A stretch of 64,000 bases of DNA from Taeniopygia guttata. Taxonomy: Eukaryota; Chordata; Aves; Passeriformes; Estrildidae. Position 1 is the first letter of the stretch, and each line of letters starts with the position of its first letter. The position numbers and the translations under genes are program-made. Under the pieces are notes generated by a model. The model ran no database searches and was not told the origin of the DNA. It saw only the letters and a program-made list of their open reading frames with translations. The stretch is from NCBI RefSeq assembly GCF_048771995.1, contig NC_133024.1, positions 5,001 through 69,000 of the forward strand, in the 5' to 3' direction. This document shows, one piece after another, positions 8,272-17,710 of the stretch.

Positions 8272-11200
8272 CTAAAATTAAAGACAAAGACAAGCGCTGT
8301 AACACAGTCACCGTGTAGGCTTCCCCTACAAACACAAACAATGACTGACCTTCTCAGGGAAACCCCCTGACCACAGGAGGGCACACTGCCAGAGTTAATC
8401 CATCTGCATCTGAAAGAAAGTTGGGAGAAAATTCAAACAGCTGTTTGTTAATAACCTGTTAATAACTTAACAGGTCAAAACATCTAGTGTGAATTAAGGA
8501 ATACTATCTTGAATGCAACTACATGCCCCACGCAAAACTGCAAATCTCTAGGACTGGTGCAATTACAGCAGGCTGTGAAGCAGGGCAGAGCAGCTCCGGG
8601 AGAAATACGTGCAGGCACCCGTGATGCAGGACAGGACGTGACAAACGACAGGACAGGAGAGGGAGAGAGAGGTTTGCACAAGAAGAAGGTCTGCAAAGAC
8701 CAAGAGACCCAAACAACCAAGAGTGCACCAGACACAAGTGACAGGACACACACCGGAACTGCTCTGCCCTGTGCACCTCAGCACTGAGATCAAAAGAAAC
8801 ACTTTCCCCTTAGGTGGACTATAGGAGACGCTTCTTGGACATCCCCATCTCTAAAACAGACACAAAAACCCCTTCTAGAAAGTCCCAACCCACCACCCCA
8901 CTTCCATCCCCTCTGTGGGTCGTAACCCTCGACTTATCTTGCATGCATTCTGAGAATGCAAATCCCTGTTGGCTGCAGAAGGAGGCCGTCTGCCTGTCTG
9001 GTAAGTTCCAGCTGTCACCTCTTGGTCTGCCAACAGGAAGAAAACCAAACATCAGTGCATAGTCTTAACAGCACATTGGACAAAACATAATAGTTCTGCT
9101 ACTCACCATTCTTCTCAGAATGCCTGGGTTCTTGACCTGCATGCTTCAGGTCTGCTTGGATTCTGATGCCATCATTGCAGGGTACACCTAGGTTAAATGG
9201 AGACAAGGCGACATGGCATTGCTGAAACTCAAGTGGACTCTCACTCCCCCTCCCTACCTCCCCAACTCACTGCTATTCCTCGGCCATTCCTCGGGACTAC
9301 CCAGACGAGACTTTGAAATGCAAAATTGGAAGGCTCCGTCACAGGGTCCTGTAATACTTCCAGCGAGATCACAAGTGCAGGAAACCTGGTCCATCAGCCA
9401 GTTGCTGACAGAGGTATGCGTACTCCGAGCTGATTCCCTAAAGCACAAAAATGAGGATGGATGCTTACAGTTGCACCAAAAACTGAAAGCTGAGTAAAAA
9501 CAACTGCTTCTGTCCACTGCTCACCTTGGACACTTGGCCTTGACTGCTGCTATGTGCCTGGACCTCCTAAAATTAAAGGCAAAGAACACTGCTGTAACAC
9601 AGTCACCATTTCAGCTCTGCCTGCAGATACAAACAATACCCTGCTCATGGCAACAAACTCCCCCAGGCTGGGGCCCTCTGCCACTGATTTGAACTGTCTG
9701 CATCTGAAAAGAACTTAGAACTAATGTCAAAATGCTGCAGGACAACTTAACAGCACCAAACATGTTATGTCAATCTCCTAAAATAATCTAGAGCCCAACT
9801 ACACCCTGCATTACAAATTTCAAGTCCCCAGGAATTGGGCTATTACAGGCTACGCAGCAGGGCAGAGCAGCTCCGGGAGAAATACGTGCAGGCACCCGTG
9901 ATGCAGGACAGGACGTGACAAACGACAGGACAGGAGAGGGAGAGAGAGGTTTGCACAAGAAGAAGGTCTGCAAAGACCAAGAGACCCAAACAACCAAGAG
10001 TGCACCAAACACAAGTGACAGGACACACACCGGAACTGCTCTGCCCTGTGCACCTCAGCACTGAGATCAAAAGAAACACTTTCCCCTTAGGTGGACTATA
10101 GGAGATGCTTCTTGGACATCCCCATCTCTAAAACAGACACAAAAACCCCTTCTAGAAAGTCCCAACCCACCACCCCACTTCCATCCCCTCTGTGGGTCGT
10201 AACCCTCGACTTATCTTGCATGCATTCTGAGAATGCAAATCCCTGTTGGCTGCAGAAGGAGGCCGTCTGCCTGTCTGGTAAGTTCCAGCTGTCACCTCTA
10301 GGTCTGCCAACAGGAAGAAAACCAAACATCAGTGCATAGTCTTAACAGCACATTGGCCAAAACCTGATAATTCTGCTACTCACCATTCTCCTCAGAATGC
10401 CCGTGTTCTGGGCCAGTAAACTTTGGGCGTGCTTGGATTCTGACGCCGTCATTGCAGGGTACACCTAGGCAAAGGAGAGACAAGGTGATGTGGCATTGCT
10501 GAAACTCGAGAGGACTCTCACTCCTCCTCCCTGCCTCCCTGACTTACTGCAACTCCTTGGCCACTGCTCTGGGCAACCAGGATGGGACCATGAAACACAA
10601 ACTTGGAAGGTTTCATCACAGGGTCCTGTAATACTTCCACCGAGATCACAAGTGCAGGAAACCTGGTCCATCAGCCAGTTGCTGACAGAGGTATGTGCAC
10701 TCCAAGTCGATTCCCTAAAGCACAAAAACAAGAATGGATGCTTACAGCTGCAACAAAAACTGAAACCTTAGCAAGAACAACTGCTTCTGTCCACTGCTCA
10801 CCTGGCACACTGGGCTTTGACTGCTGCTATCCGTCTGGACCTCCTAAAATTAAAGGCAAAGAACACTGCTGTAACACAGTCACCATTTCAGCTCTGCCTG
10901 CAGATACAAACAATACCCTGCTCATGGCAACAAACTCCCCCAGGCTGGGGCCCTCTGCCACTGATTTGAACTGTCTGCATCTGAAAAGAACTTAGAACTA
11001 ATGTCAAAATGCTGCAGGACAACTTAACAGCACCAAACATGTTATGTCAATCTCCTAAAATAATCTAGAGCCCAACTACACCCTGCATTACAAATTTCAA
11101 GTCCCCAGGAATTGGGCTATTACAGGCTACGCAGCAGGGCAGAGCAGCTCCGGGAGAAATACGTGCAGGCACCCGTGATGCAGGACAGGACGTGACAAAC

Positions 11201-13397
11201 GACAGGACAGGAGAGGGAGAGAGAGGTTTGCACAAGAAGAAGGTCTGCAAAGACCAAGAGACCCAAACAACCAAGAGTGCACCAAACACAAGTGACAGGA
11301 CACACACCGGAACTGCTCTGCCCTGTGCACCTCAGCACTGAGATCAAAAGAAACACTTTCCCCTTAGGTGGACTATAGGAGATGCTTCTTGGACATCCCC
11401 ATCTCTAAAACAGACACAAAAACCCCTTCTAGAAAGTCCCAACCCACCACCCCACTTCCATCCCCTCTGTGGGTCGTAACCCTCGACTTATCTTGCATGC
11501 ATTCTGAGAATGCAAATCCCTGTTGGCTGCAGAAGGAGGCCGTCTGCCTGTCTGGTAAGTTCCAGCTGTCACCTCTAGGTCTGCCAACAGGAAGAAAACC
11601 AAACATCAGTGCATAGTCTTAACAGCACATTGGCCAAAACCTGATAATTCTGCTACTCACCATTCTCCTCAGAATGCCCGTGTTCTGGGCCAGTAAACTT
11701 TGGGCGTGCTTGGATTCTGACGCCGTCATTGCAGGGTACACCTAGGCAAAGGAGAGACAAGGTGATGTGGCATTGCTGAAACTTGAGAGGACTCTCACTC
11801 CTCCTCCCTGCCTCCCTGACTTACTGCAACTCCTTGGCCACTGCTCTGGGCAACCAGGATGGGACCATGAAACACAAACTTGGAAGGTTTCATCACAGGG
11901 TCCTGTAATACTTCCACCGAGATCACAAGTGCAGGAAACCTGGTCCATCAGCCAGTTGCTGACAGAGGTATGTGCACTCCAAGTCGATTCCCTAAAGCAC
12001 AAAAACAAGAATGGATGCTTACAGCTGCAACAAAAACTGAAACCTTAGCAAGAACAACTGCTTCTGTCCACTGCTCACCTGGCACACTGGGCTTTGACTG
12101 CTGCTATCCGTCTGGACCTCCTAAAATTAAAGGCAAAGAACACTGCTGTAACACAGTCACCATTTCAGCTCTGCCTGCAAATACAAACAATACCCTGCTC
12201 ATGGCAACAAACTCCCCCAGGCTGGGGCCCTCTGCCACTGATTTGAACTGTCTGCATCTGAAAAGAACTTAGAACTAATGTCAAAATGCTGCAGGACAAC
12301 TTAACAGCACCAAACATGTTATGTCAATCTCCTAAAATAATCTAGAGCCCAACTACACCCTGCATTACAAATTTCAAGTCCCCAGGAATTGGGCTATTAC
12401 AGGCTACGCAGCAGGGCAGAGCAGCTCCGGGAGAAATACGTGCAGGCACCCGTGATGCAGGACAGGACGTGACAAACGACAGGACAGGAGAGGGAGAGAG
12501 AGGTTTGCACAAGAAGAAGGTCTGCAAAGACCAAGAGACCCAAACAACCAAGAGTGCACCAAACACAAGTGACAGGACACACACCGGAACTGCTCTGCCC
12601 TGTGCACCTCAGCACTGAGATCAAAAGAAACACTTTCCCCTTAGGTGGACTATAGGAGATGCTTCTTGGACATCCCCATCTCTAAAACAGACACAAAAAC
12701 CCCTTCTAGAAAGTCCCAACCCACCACCCCACTTCCATCCCCTCTGTGGGTCGTAACCCTCGACTTATCTTGCATGCATTCTGAGAATGCAAATCCCTGT
12801 TGGCTGCAGAAGGAGGCCGTCTGCCTGTCTGGTAAGTTCCAGCTGTCACCTCTAGGTCTGCCAACAGGAAGAAAACCAAACATCAGTGCATAGTCTTAAC
12901 AGCACATTGGCCAAAACCTGATAATTCTGCTACTCACCATTCTCCTCAGAATGCCCGTGTTCTGGGCCAGTAAACTTTGGGCGTGCTTGGATTCTGACGC
13001 CGTCATTGCAGGGTACACCTAGGCAAAGGAGAGACAAGGTGATGTGGCATTGCTGAAACTCGAGAGGACTCTCACTCCTCCTCCCTGCCTCCCTGACTTA
13101 CTGCAACTCCTTGGCCACTGCTCTGGGCAACCAGGATGGGACCATGAAACACAAACTTGGAAGGTTTCATCACAGGGTCCTGTAATACTTCCACCGAGAT
13201 CACAAGTGCAGGAAACCTGGTCCATCAGCCAGTTGCTGACAGAGGTATGTGCACTCCAAGTCGATTCCCTAAAGCACAAAAACAAGAATGGATGCTTACA
13301 GCTGCAACAAAAACTGAAACCTTAGCAAGAACAACTGCTTCTGTCCACTGCTCACCTGGCACACTGGGCTTTGACTGCTGCTATCCGTCTGGACCTC
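7626..13397 (-). CDS. Multi-exon gene model with four tandem 141-residue modules and a terminal module (unrecognised)
   Basis: Read on the minus strand toward the telomere, this is a chain of 21 exon-like segments: four cassettes (D, C, B, A) of four exons each and a terminal set of five. Within every cassette exons of 42, 167, 81 and 133 bp have entry/exit phases 2/2, 2/1, 1/1 and 1/2, so they join in frame. They total 423 nt, exactly 141 codons. Acceptors such as CTTTAATTTTAG|G and TTTTTGTGCTTTAG|G and donors GTGAGC, GTAAGT, GTGAGT and GTGGGT flank them. Intra-cassette introns are 80-87 bp, near the lower size usual for vertebrates. The last exon ends in TAA at 7626-7628. I know no family with this sequence; it has no obvious transmembrane or enzymatic motif. 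Whether it is expressed, and how it starts, is unresolved. Confidence 0.5.
8894..9566 (-). CDS. Module A (exons 9525-9566, 9271-9437, 9107-9187, 8894-9026)
   Basis: This is the most diverged of the intact modules, yet every exon length is the same as in B-D (42, 167, 81, 133). All four exons stay open in the phase-consistent frame. Its exon 2 donor is GTGAGT where B-D have GTAAGT, so the splice function is kept despite substitution. Exon 2 encodes residues including SNWLMDQVSCTCDLAGSITG. It lacks two of the six cysteines seen in exon 2 of B-D, which argues against a fixed disulfide pattern. Exact length conservation with substitution only is what a translated sequence would show. Confidence 0.5.
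10090..10277 (+). other. Plus-strand exon-like interval within each 1,277-bp unit
   Basis: On the plus strand CACTTTCCCCTTAG precedes 10090 and CTG|GTAAGT follows at about 10277. The interval is open for much of its length (an 82-codon frame from 10091). The same acceptor/donor pair is kept in the diverged unit E (CTTTCCCTTCAG near 13918, CTG|GTAAGT near 14103). It overlaps the minus-strand exon 4, so only one strand is likely to be genuinely spliced here. The minus-strand model has the stronger support because its phases chain across exons. Confidence 0.25.
10171..10843 (-). CDS. Module B (exons 10802-10843, 10548-10714, 10384-10464, 10171-10303)
   Basis: This is one of three nearly identical modules. 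Exon 1 (42 bp) is flanked by CTTTAATTTTAG and GTGAGC. Exon 2 (167 bp) is open in only one of three frames and encodes SNWLMDQVSCTCDLGGSITG followed by further cysteines. Exon 3 (81 bp) begins after CTTTGCCTAG and ends at GTGAGT. Exon 4 (133 bp) begins after CTTCCTGTTGGCAG and is closed here by the donor TG|GTGGGT, chosen because it alone restores the phase needed by the next exon 1. Exon 4's 3' end is the least certain boundary. Confidence 0.5.
11448..12120 (-). CDS. Module C (exons 12079-12120, 11825-11991, 11661-11741, 11448-11580)
   Basis: This is an exact-offset (1,277 bp) copy of module B. I noticed only two single-base differences between the B, C and D units: CTTGAG at about 11783, where B and D have CTCGAG, and GCAAATAC at about 12177, where B has GCAGATAC. 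Both lie in intronic positions of the model. The near-identity implies very recent tandem duplication or ongoing homogenisation, so on its own it says nothing about selection. Confidence 0.5.
12725..13397 (-). CDS. Module D (exons 13356-13397, 13102-13268, 12938-13018, 12725-12857)
   Basis: This is the third of the near-identical modules and the most upstream intact one on the minus strand. Its exons match those of B and C in length and frame. The sequence immediately upstream of exon 1 (from about 13398) switches to the diverged E-type unit, with acceptor CTTTATTTTTAG instead of CTTTAATTTTAG. The breakpoint between the homogenised and old parts of the array therefore falls at the 5' edge of this module. 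Confidence 0.5.
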
Positions 13398-14128
13398 CTA
13401 AAAATAAAGGCACAGAACAGTGCTGAAACAGAGTCACCATTTAGACTTCCCCTGTAAATGCAAACCATGACTGACCTGCTCATGGGAATTTCCTCACCCA
13501 GGACTGGGGCCCTCCGCCACAGACTTGAAATGTCTGCATCTGAAAGGAAGTTAGGACTAACGTCAAACCGCTGCAGGACAACTTAACAGTACCAAACATG
13601 TCATGTCAATCTCCTAATATAATCTGGAGCCCAACTACACCCTGCATTGCTAATTTCAAGTCCCCAGGACTTGTGCTATTACAGGCTACGCAGCAGGGCA
13701 GAGCAGGTCCGGTACAAATATGTGCAGACACCCGTGACACAGGACAGGACATGACAAACCAGGAGACAGAACAGGGAGGGAGAGCTTTTGATGAGAAGAA
13801 AGGACAGAGAGACGCAAAGAACAGAGAGTGCACCAGAGACAAGTGAAAGGACACACACCGGAACTGCTCTGCCCTGCGCACCTCAGCACTGTGATCAAAA
13901 CAGACACTTTCCCTTCAGCTGGCCTAAGGAGATGCTTCTTAGACATCCCCGTATCCAAAACTGACTCAAAAACCCCTCCTGGGGAGTCCCAATCTGGCAC
14001 CTCTCTTCCATCCCCTCTGTGGGTTGTAGCCCTTGACTTATCTTGCACATATCTGGGGATGCAAATCCTTGTTGGCTGCAGAAGAAGGCCGTCTTCCTGT
14101 CTGGTAAGTTCCAGCTGTCAGCTCTTGG

Positions 14129-14656
14129 CCTGCCAAGAGAAAGAAAACCAAACGTCGGTGCACAGCCTTAACAGCACATGGGCCAAAACCTGATCATTTT
14201 GCTACTCACCATCCTCCTCAGAATGCCCGGGTTCTTGGCCTGCACGCTCCGGGTGTGGTTGGATTCTGACACCATCATTGCAGGGTACACCTAGGCTAAG
14301 GGGACACAAGGCTGAAACTCGAGAGGACTCTCACTCCTCCTCCCTACCTCCCCGACTCACCACAACTCCTTGGCCACTGCTCTGGGCTACCAGGATGGGA
14401 CCTTGAAATGCAAAATCAGAAAGCTTCATCACAGGGTCCTGTAATACTTCCAGAGGGCTCATAAGCGCAGGAAACCCAGTCCATCAGCCAGCTGGTGACA
14501 GGGGCTTGGCATACTCCCAGTGGATTCCCTAAAGCACAAAAACAAGAATGGATGATTACAGTGTCACAAAAACTGAAACCTGAGCAAGAACAACTGCTTC
14601 TGTCCACAGCTCACCTGGCACACTAGGCCTTCACTGCTGCTCTCTGCCTGGACCTC
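14129..14656 (-). pseudogene. Module E, decayed copy of the 141-residue module
   Basis: The splice sites of exons 1-3 are preserved (14615-14656, 14361-14528, 14210-14290), but the coding frame is broken. Exon 1 has an in-frame TAG, exon 2 carries a one-base insertion (168 instead of 167 bp) and a TGA where the intact copies have CAA, and the following exon 4-like segment (from 14129 leftward) reaches TAA after a one-base deletion. Exon 3 remains 81 bp and open. A transcript running from the upstream leader through this unit would not stay in frame unless it skipped it. Confidence 0.5.
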
Positions 14657-15395
14657 CTAAAAATAAAGGCAAAGAACAGGGCTGTAACAGAGTCACCATT
14701 TAGACTTCCCCTGTAAATGCAAACAATGACTGACCTGCTCATGGGAAGTTCCTCACCCAGGACTGGGGCCCTCCGCCACAGATTTGAAATGTCTGCATCT
14801 GAAAGGAAGTTAGGACTAGTATCAAACCGGTGCAAGAAAACTTAACACCACCAAACATATTATGTCAATCTCCTAACACAATCTAGAGCACAACTACACC
14901 CTGCATTACCAATTTCAAGTCCCCAGGACTTGTGGTATTACAGGCTAAGCAACAGGGCAGAGCAGGTCTGGTACAAATATGTGCAGACACCCGTGACACA
15001 GGACAGGACATGAAAAACAAGGGGACAGGCCAGGGAGAGAGAGCTTTTGATGAGAAGAAAGGACCGAGAGACCCAAAGAACACAGAGTGCACCAGAGACA
15101 AGTGACAGGACACACACTGGAACTGCTCTGCCCTGCGCACCTCAGCACTGTGATCAAAACAGACACTTTTCCTTTAGCTGGCCTAAGGAGACACTTCTTG
15201 GACATCCTCATCTCTAAAACAAACTCAAAAACCCCTCCTGGGGAGTCCCAGCCTGGCACCTCTCTTCCATCCCCTCTGTGGGTTGTAGCTCTTGACTTAT
15301 CTTGCACATATCTGGGGATTCAAATCCCCATTGGGTGCAGAAGGGGGCCACTACTCCCATCCCCAGGCCGCGGCCCTGACTTATCTTTTGTATGA

Positions 15396-15836
15396 GTGGA
15401 AATGCGAATCCACGTTGGACCTGAAATGAGTCTGCCTCGGAGGGGATCTCCTGTTAGCCTCTTAGTCAGCTAGAATAAAGAACAGGAAAATCAATGGTTG
15501 AGTTTAGTGTTATGTGAACCAAATCCCAGCAAGTCAGATACTTATCCTCTCCTGAGTGTGCCTGGGTGCTCAAGTCTCCAGCTCCATCCCTAGTCTAAGG
15601 TTTGGCTGTTATTATGAGTAGCACCTGGTTTAGAGAGGCAAAGTTACATGGCATTTCTGTGAGTTCAGTGGATGAGCTTGTGTGCTGTATGACACACGGA
15701 TGCCTCTGCTACGCTTGTGAAAAGCCTTGCAAATAGACACCATTTCTCACCCTACTGCCTGCAAAACCCCACCACAGTAACTCTTAACTGGGTACCTTGC
15801 TCACTCTCCCACTCTTAGTCCCAAACCTCAACTCAC
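15396..15836 (-). pseudogene. Degenerate remnant of module exons 3 and 4
   Basis: On the minus strand, CTCTCTAAACCAG|GTGCTACTC (near 15628) matches the start of exon 3, and its end CACTCAGGAGAG is followed by GATAAG where intact copies have a GT donor. Farther on, CTGTTCTTTATTCTAG|CTGA (near 15470) matches the exon-4 acceptor, and the segment ends in the same AAGATAAGTC word seen in the other units. The frames required by the model contain stops. This is the oldest-looking edge of the array. Confidence 0.4.
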
Positions 15837-15957
15837 CTGAAACCTCAATCTCAGACATCATCTTTGACACAGGGCAGATCCCTTTTGGAACATGATCACT
15901 CTGCTGAAAAAATGTTGTACGTGACACAACCTGGAATTACAGGAAGTTGCACTCCTC
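15837..15957 (-). CDS. Candidate leader exon with start codon
   Basis: On the minus strand a textbook acceptor (a T/G-rich tract ending GGTTTGGTTTTTAG) precedes 15957, and a consensus donor TTTCAG|GTGAGT follows 15837. Near the 3' end are two adjacent ATGs (15859-15861 and 15856-15858), the first with A at -3. They begin the frame MMSEIEVS, which leaves the exon in phase 1. Phase 1 is the entry phase of module exons 3 and 4, not exon 1. The link to module D is unresolved because unit E between them is broken. It could be the 5' exon of the modular gene or of an unrelated transcript. Confidence 0.35.
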
Positions 15958-16231
15958 CTAAAAACCAAACCAAACCAAAACAAAAAATGTCAGAAATTAC
16001 AGAAGCACTTCACCACCCCTGAATGCACAACCCCAAATCATGAAATTAAATACTCCCTGTGTTCAGTGTCATTTTCTTCACAGTATCTTCAAAGCCTCTG
16101 TTACACTAGAAGCCCAAAAGCACCTACAGAGAACAAGCTAAGCTGAAAGAGCCTCTTCACAAAAATGAGAGGAGAGCTCTTACCCCAGTGGATCCCAGAG
16201 AGGGAATGAAGCCCCTTGGCAAAGGCTGGGG

Positions 16232-16239
16232 TTAATATA
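16232..16239 (-). promoter_or_regulatory. Minus-strand TATA-like box
   Basis: GTATATTAACC on the minus strand lies in the near-palindromic GGGGTTAATATACCCC. About 50 bp downstream on that strand is CACTGGG|GTAAGA (splice donor at 16183/16184), and farther on an acceptor TTGTTCTCTGTAG (just above 16123). A start about 30 bp past the box would give a very short first exon. The arrangement fits a promoter for the telomere-directed gene model, but it rests on motif matches alone. Confidence 0.3.
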
Positions 16240-16282
16240 CCCCTGATTGAGTCCGCCTCTCATTCCCATGACACCCAGGAAA

Positions 16283-16314
16283 AGGGAGGGGCCAAACCCC
16301 ACCGGGTATAAAAG
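16283..16314 (+). promoter_or_regulatory. Plus-strand core promoter with TATAAAAG
   Basis: GGGAGGGGCC (16284-16292), a GC-box-like element, is followed at 16307 by TATAAAAG in a GC-rich setting, the usual context of a vertebrate TATA promoter. The predicted start is about 16337. The minus-strand TATA-like box lies only about 70 bp away, so the two would form a divergent pair. An alternative is the U3/R boundary of a solo LTR, since AATAAA occurs 158 bp downstream (16465), but I found no convincing TG...CA ends. Confidence 0.45.
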
Positions 16315-16337
16315 CCCTCAGAGCAGCTGTGGCTGTT

Positions 16338-16458
16338 TGGCTCCTCTGATTTGAATTCAAGGGGAGTAATGGGATGCATATAGAAGAAAACTCTTCAGGG
16401 AAATAACAGCACTTTCTTTTTTGCTACAACTACTTGGAGCAAAAGGGCAAGGAAACTG
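16338..16458 (+). other. Candidate non-coding first exon of a plus-strand transcript
   Basis: The interval runs from the expected start of the TATAAAAG promoter to AAACTG|GTAAGAAA at 16458/16459, a good splice donor. It contains no sustained open frame. If real, the transcript would be spliced toward the satellite side, through the 41-bp repeat and the diverged inverted 191-bp monomers. No unambiguous second exon was found. Confidence 0.3.
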
Positions 16459-16768
16459 GTAAGAAATAAAACTTTGTTCTTTAGGCAGCATATCTAGATA
16501 AGTTGGGTAATTTGCTGTTAACTTATATTACTCCTCAGTGACTACTAAGTAGTACTCAACATGAGACTAAGGGTGGAGAAGAATACTAATTCTATGAACA
16601 GTCCAACTCTCCTTGGGGCTACTAATTAGGACTAACTACATTTTAAATAAAAATAAGGAAAAAAGATAGCTTCCTGGGCAGCATCAAGGTTAAGTACATG
16701 CTAGGCTTGCCTTTCACTGAGATATTTAGTCCTAGGGCACAGAAAGAAGTGCCCTGAAAAGTAGTTTT
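16459..16768. other. Unique AT-rich spacer
   Basis: This is AT-rich unique sequence, presumably intronic if the plus-strand transcript is real. It contains AATAAA (16465) and TTTAAATAAAAATAAGG (near 16644), possible polyadenylation signals without an associated transcript. I see no open frame of interest. Confidence 0.4.
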
Positions 16769-17290
16769 AAACCCTTAAAATGCTGGAAAAGCATTCTAGA
16801 AGAGCCTCCTTCAAGTGAATTCCTTAAAATGAGGAAATGGGGAAGTTGCCTCCACTGAAAGGGATGCAATGGCAAATAAATAGCTTCTGTCCTTTAGTTT
16901 AACTCCCTAGAATATTGGGAAAAGAGAGGTTTTCCTCACTTTAAGTCTCTTCAGTGATGAAGACACAGGGATTTTCCCCTCAATCCAAACCCTTAAAAAA
17001 GAGGGATAGCTGGGCTTCCCCCTCAATTTAAGCCTTAGGACAACAAAAAGGGTTACCCTTAATTCATGCCCATAAAAAGCATTGTCAAGGTTTCCCCTTC
17101 TATTTAAACTGGAAAATAATGGAAAATGGGGATTCCCTGTCAATTGACACCCCTAACAGCATAGAAAAGGCAGGGACTATTTCAACTGAGACCATTAAAA
17201 TTGCGGGGGAAGTGGATTCCCTCATGATTTGAACACAAGAAATAATGGAAAAGGAAGCTTTTTCCCATAATTTAAACCCCTTCTCTCTTC
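16769..17290. repeat. Degenerate ~41-bp tandem repeat with alternating A- and T-rich clusters
   Basis: A loose motif, TTTCCCCTCAATTTAAACCC followed by an A-rich purine half such as AAAATAATGGAAAAGG, recurs at anchors 16931, 16971, 17014, 17051, 17091, 17131, 17174, 17215 and 17258, a mean spacing of about 41 bp. Earlier, poorer copies start near 16769. Each unit has short C/T-rich and A/G-rich halves. Avian genomes carry 41-bp repeat families with alternating A and T clusters (CNM, TM and PO41 in galliforms); this one is similar in period and texture, but I cannot show homology. Confidence 0.7.
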
Positions 17291-17710
17291 ATAACCCCCC
17301 TCTTTTCTGGGAGTGCTTTGGAAGGTCTGGGGGTTCTAGGGAGGGGCTGACACAATAGAAGGGGAAAGCTGAAAGCTCTCCCATGGAACCCCACATGCTG
17401 CCCAGCCTGCGCAGGTGCTGCCCCTTGGCAAGAGGGCTCTTCCCTTGGCATTTTCTGAAAAGGATGCTCCGTGCCCAGGTGGCTCTGGCTGCTCCCCAGT
17501 CCCTGCTGGATGTTGCAACCATAGCTCCTGGAGGAACACCTAGGATACCCCTGTTAGCTCCTCTGGATTAGAAGCTCCCTGAGCAGGTGTGTCCAGGTAG
17601 CTGCAGTGAAAACAGCTGGTCACATGGAGAGCTGCTACACCTAGGAGTGGGGAATGAGGTAAAGAAAGGTCCTGCGGGGTGTTCCCTCTCCTGCAGAGCC
17701 CTTTGTCAGA
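17291..17710. other. Unique spacer, GC-richer
   Basis: This is mixed unique sequence with short overlapping frames on both strands (62-77 aa) and no recognisable motif. It separates the 41-bp repeat from the first diverged inverted satellite monomer. It could hold exons of the plus-strand transcript, but no acceptor/donor pair stood out. Confidence 0.4.

Larger units (their letters stand above)
8150..15395. repeat. 1,277-bp tandem repeat array, about 5.7 units
   Basis: Identical landmarks recur at offsets of exactly 1,277 bp (for example exon-1 segments starting at 10802, 12079 and 13356). Outer spacings are 1,295 bp on the left and 1,259 bp on the right, where units are diverged. The middle three units are nearly identical. 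The array grades into partly homologous sequence on both sides: 7.63-8.15 kb toward the telomere and 15.4-15.84 kb toward the satellite. The plus strand also has a conserved exon-like interval in each unit (see the entry at 10090). Confidence 0.95.

Noticed and set aside
10000-10060. Additional minus-strand exon after GGTCTTTGCAG within the 604-bp inter-module intron
   Set aside because: The AG is not conserved in the diverged units E and F, unlike the sites of exons 1-3.
16300-16470. Solo retroviral LTR (TATAAAAG then AATAAA 158 bp later)
   Set aside because: No convincing TG...CA termini, target-site duplication or primer-binding site; kept only as an alternative for the promoter.
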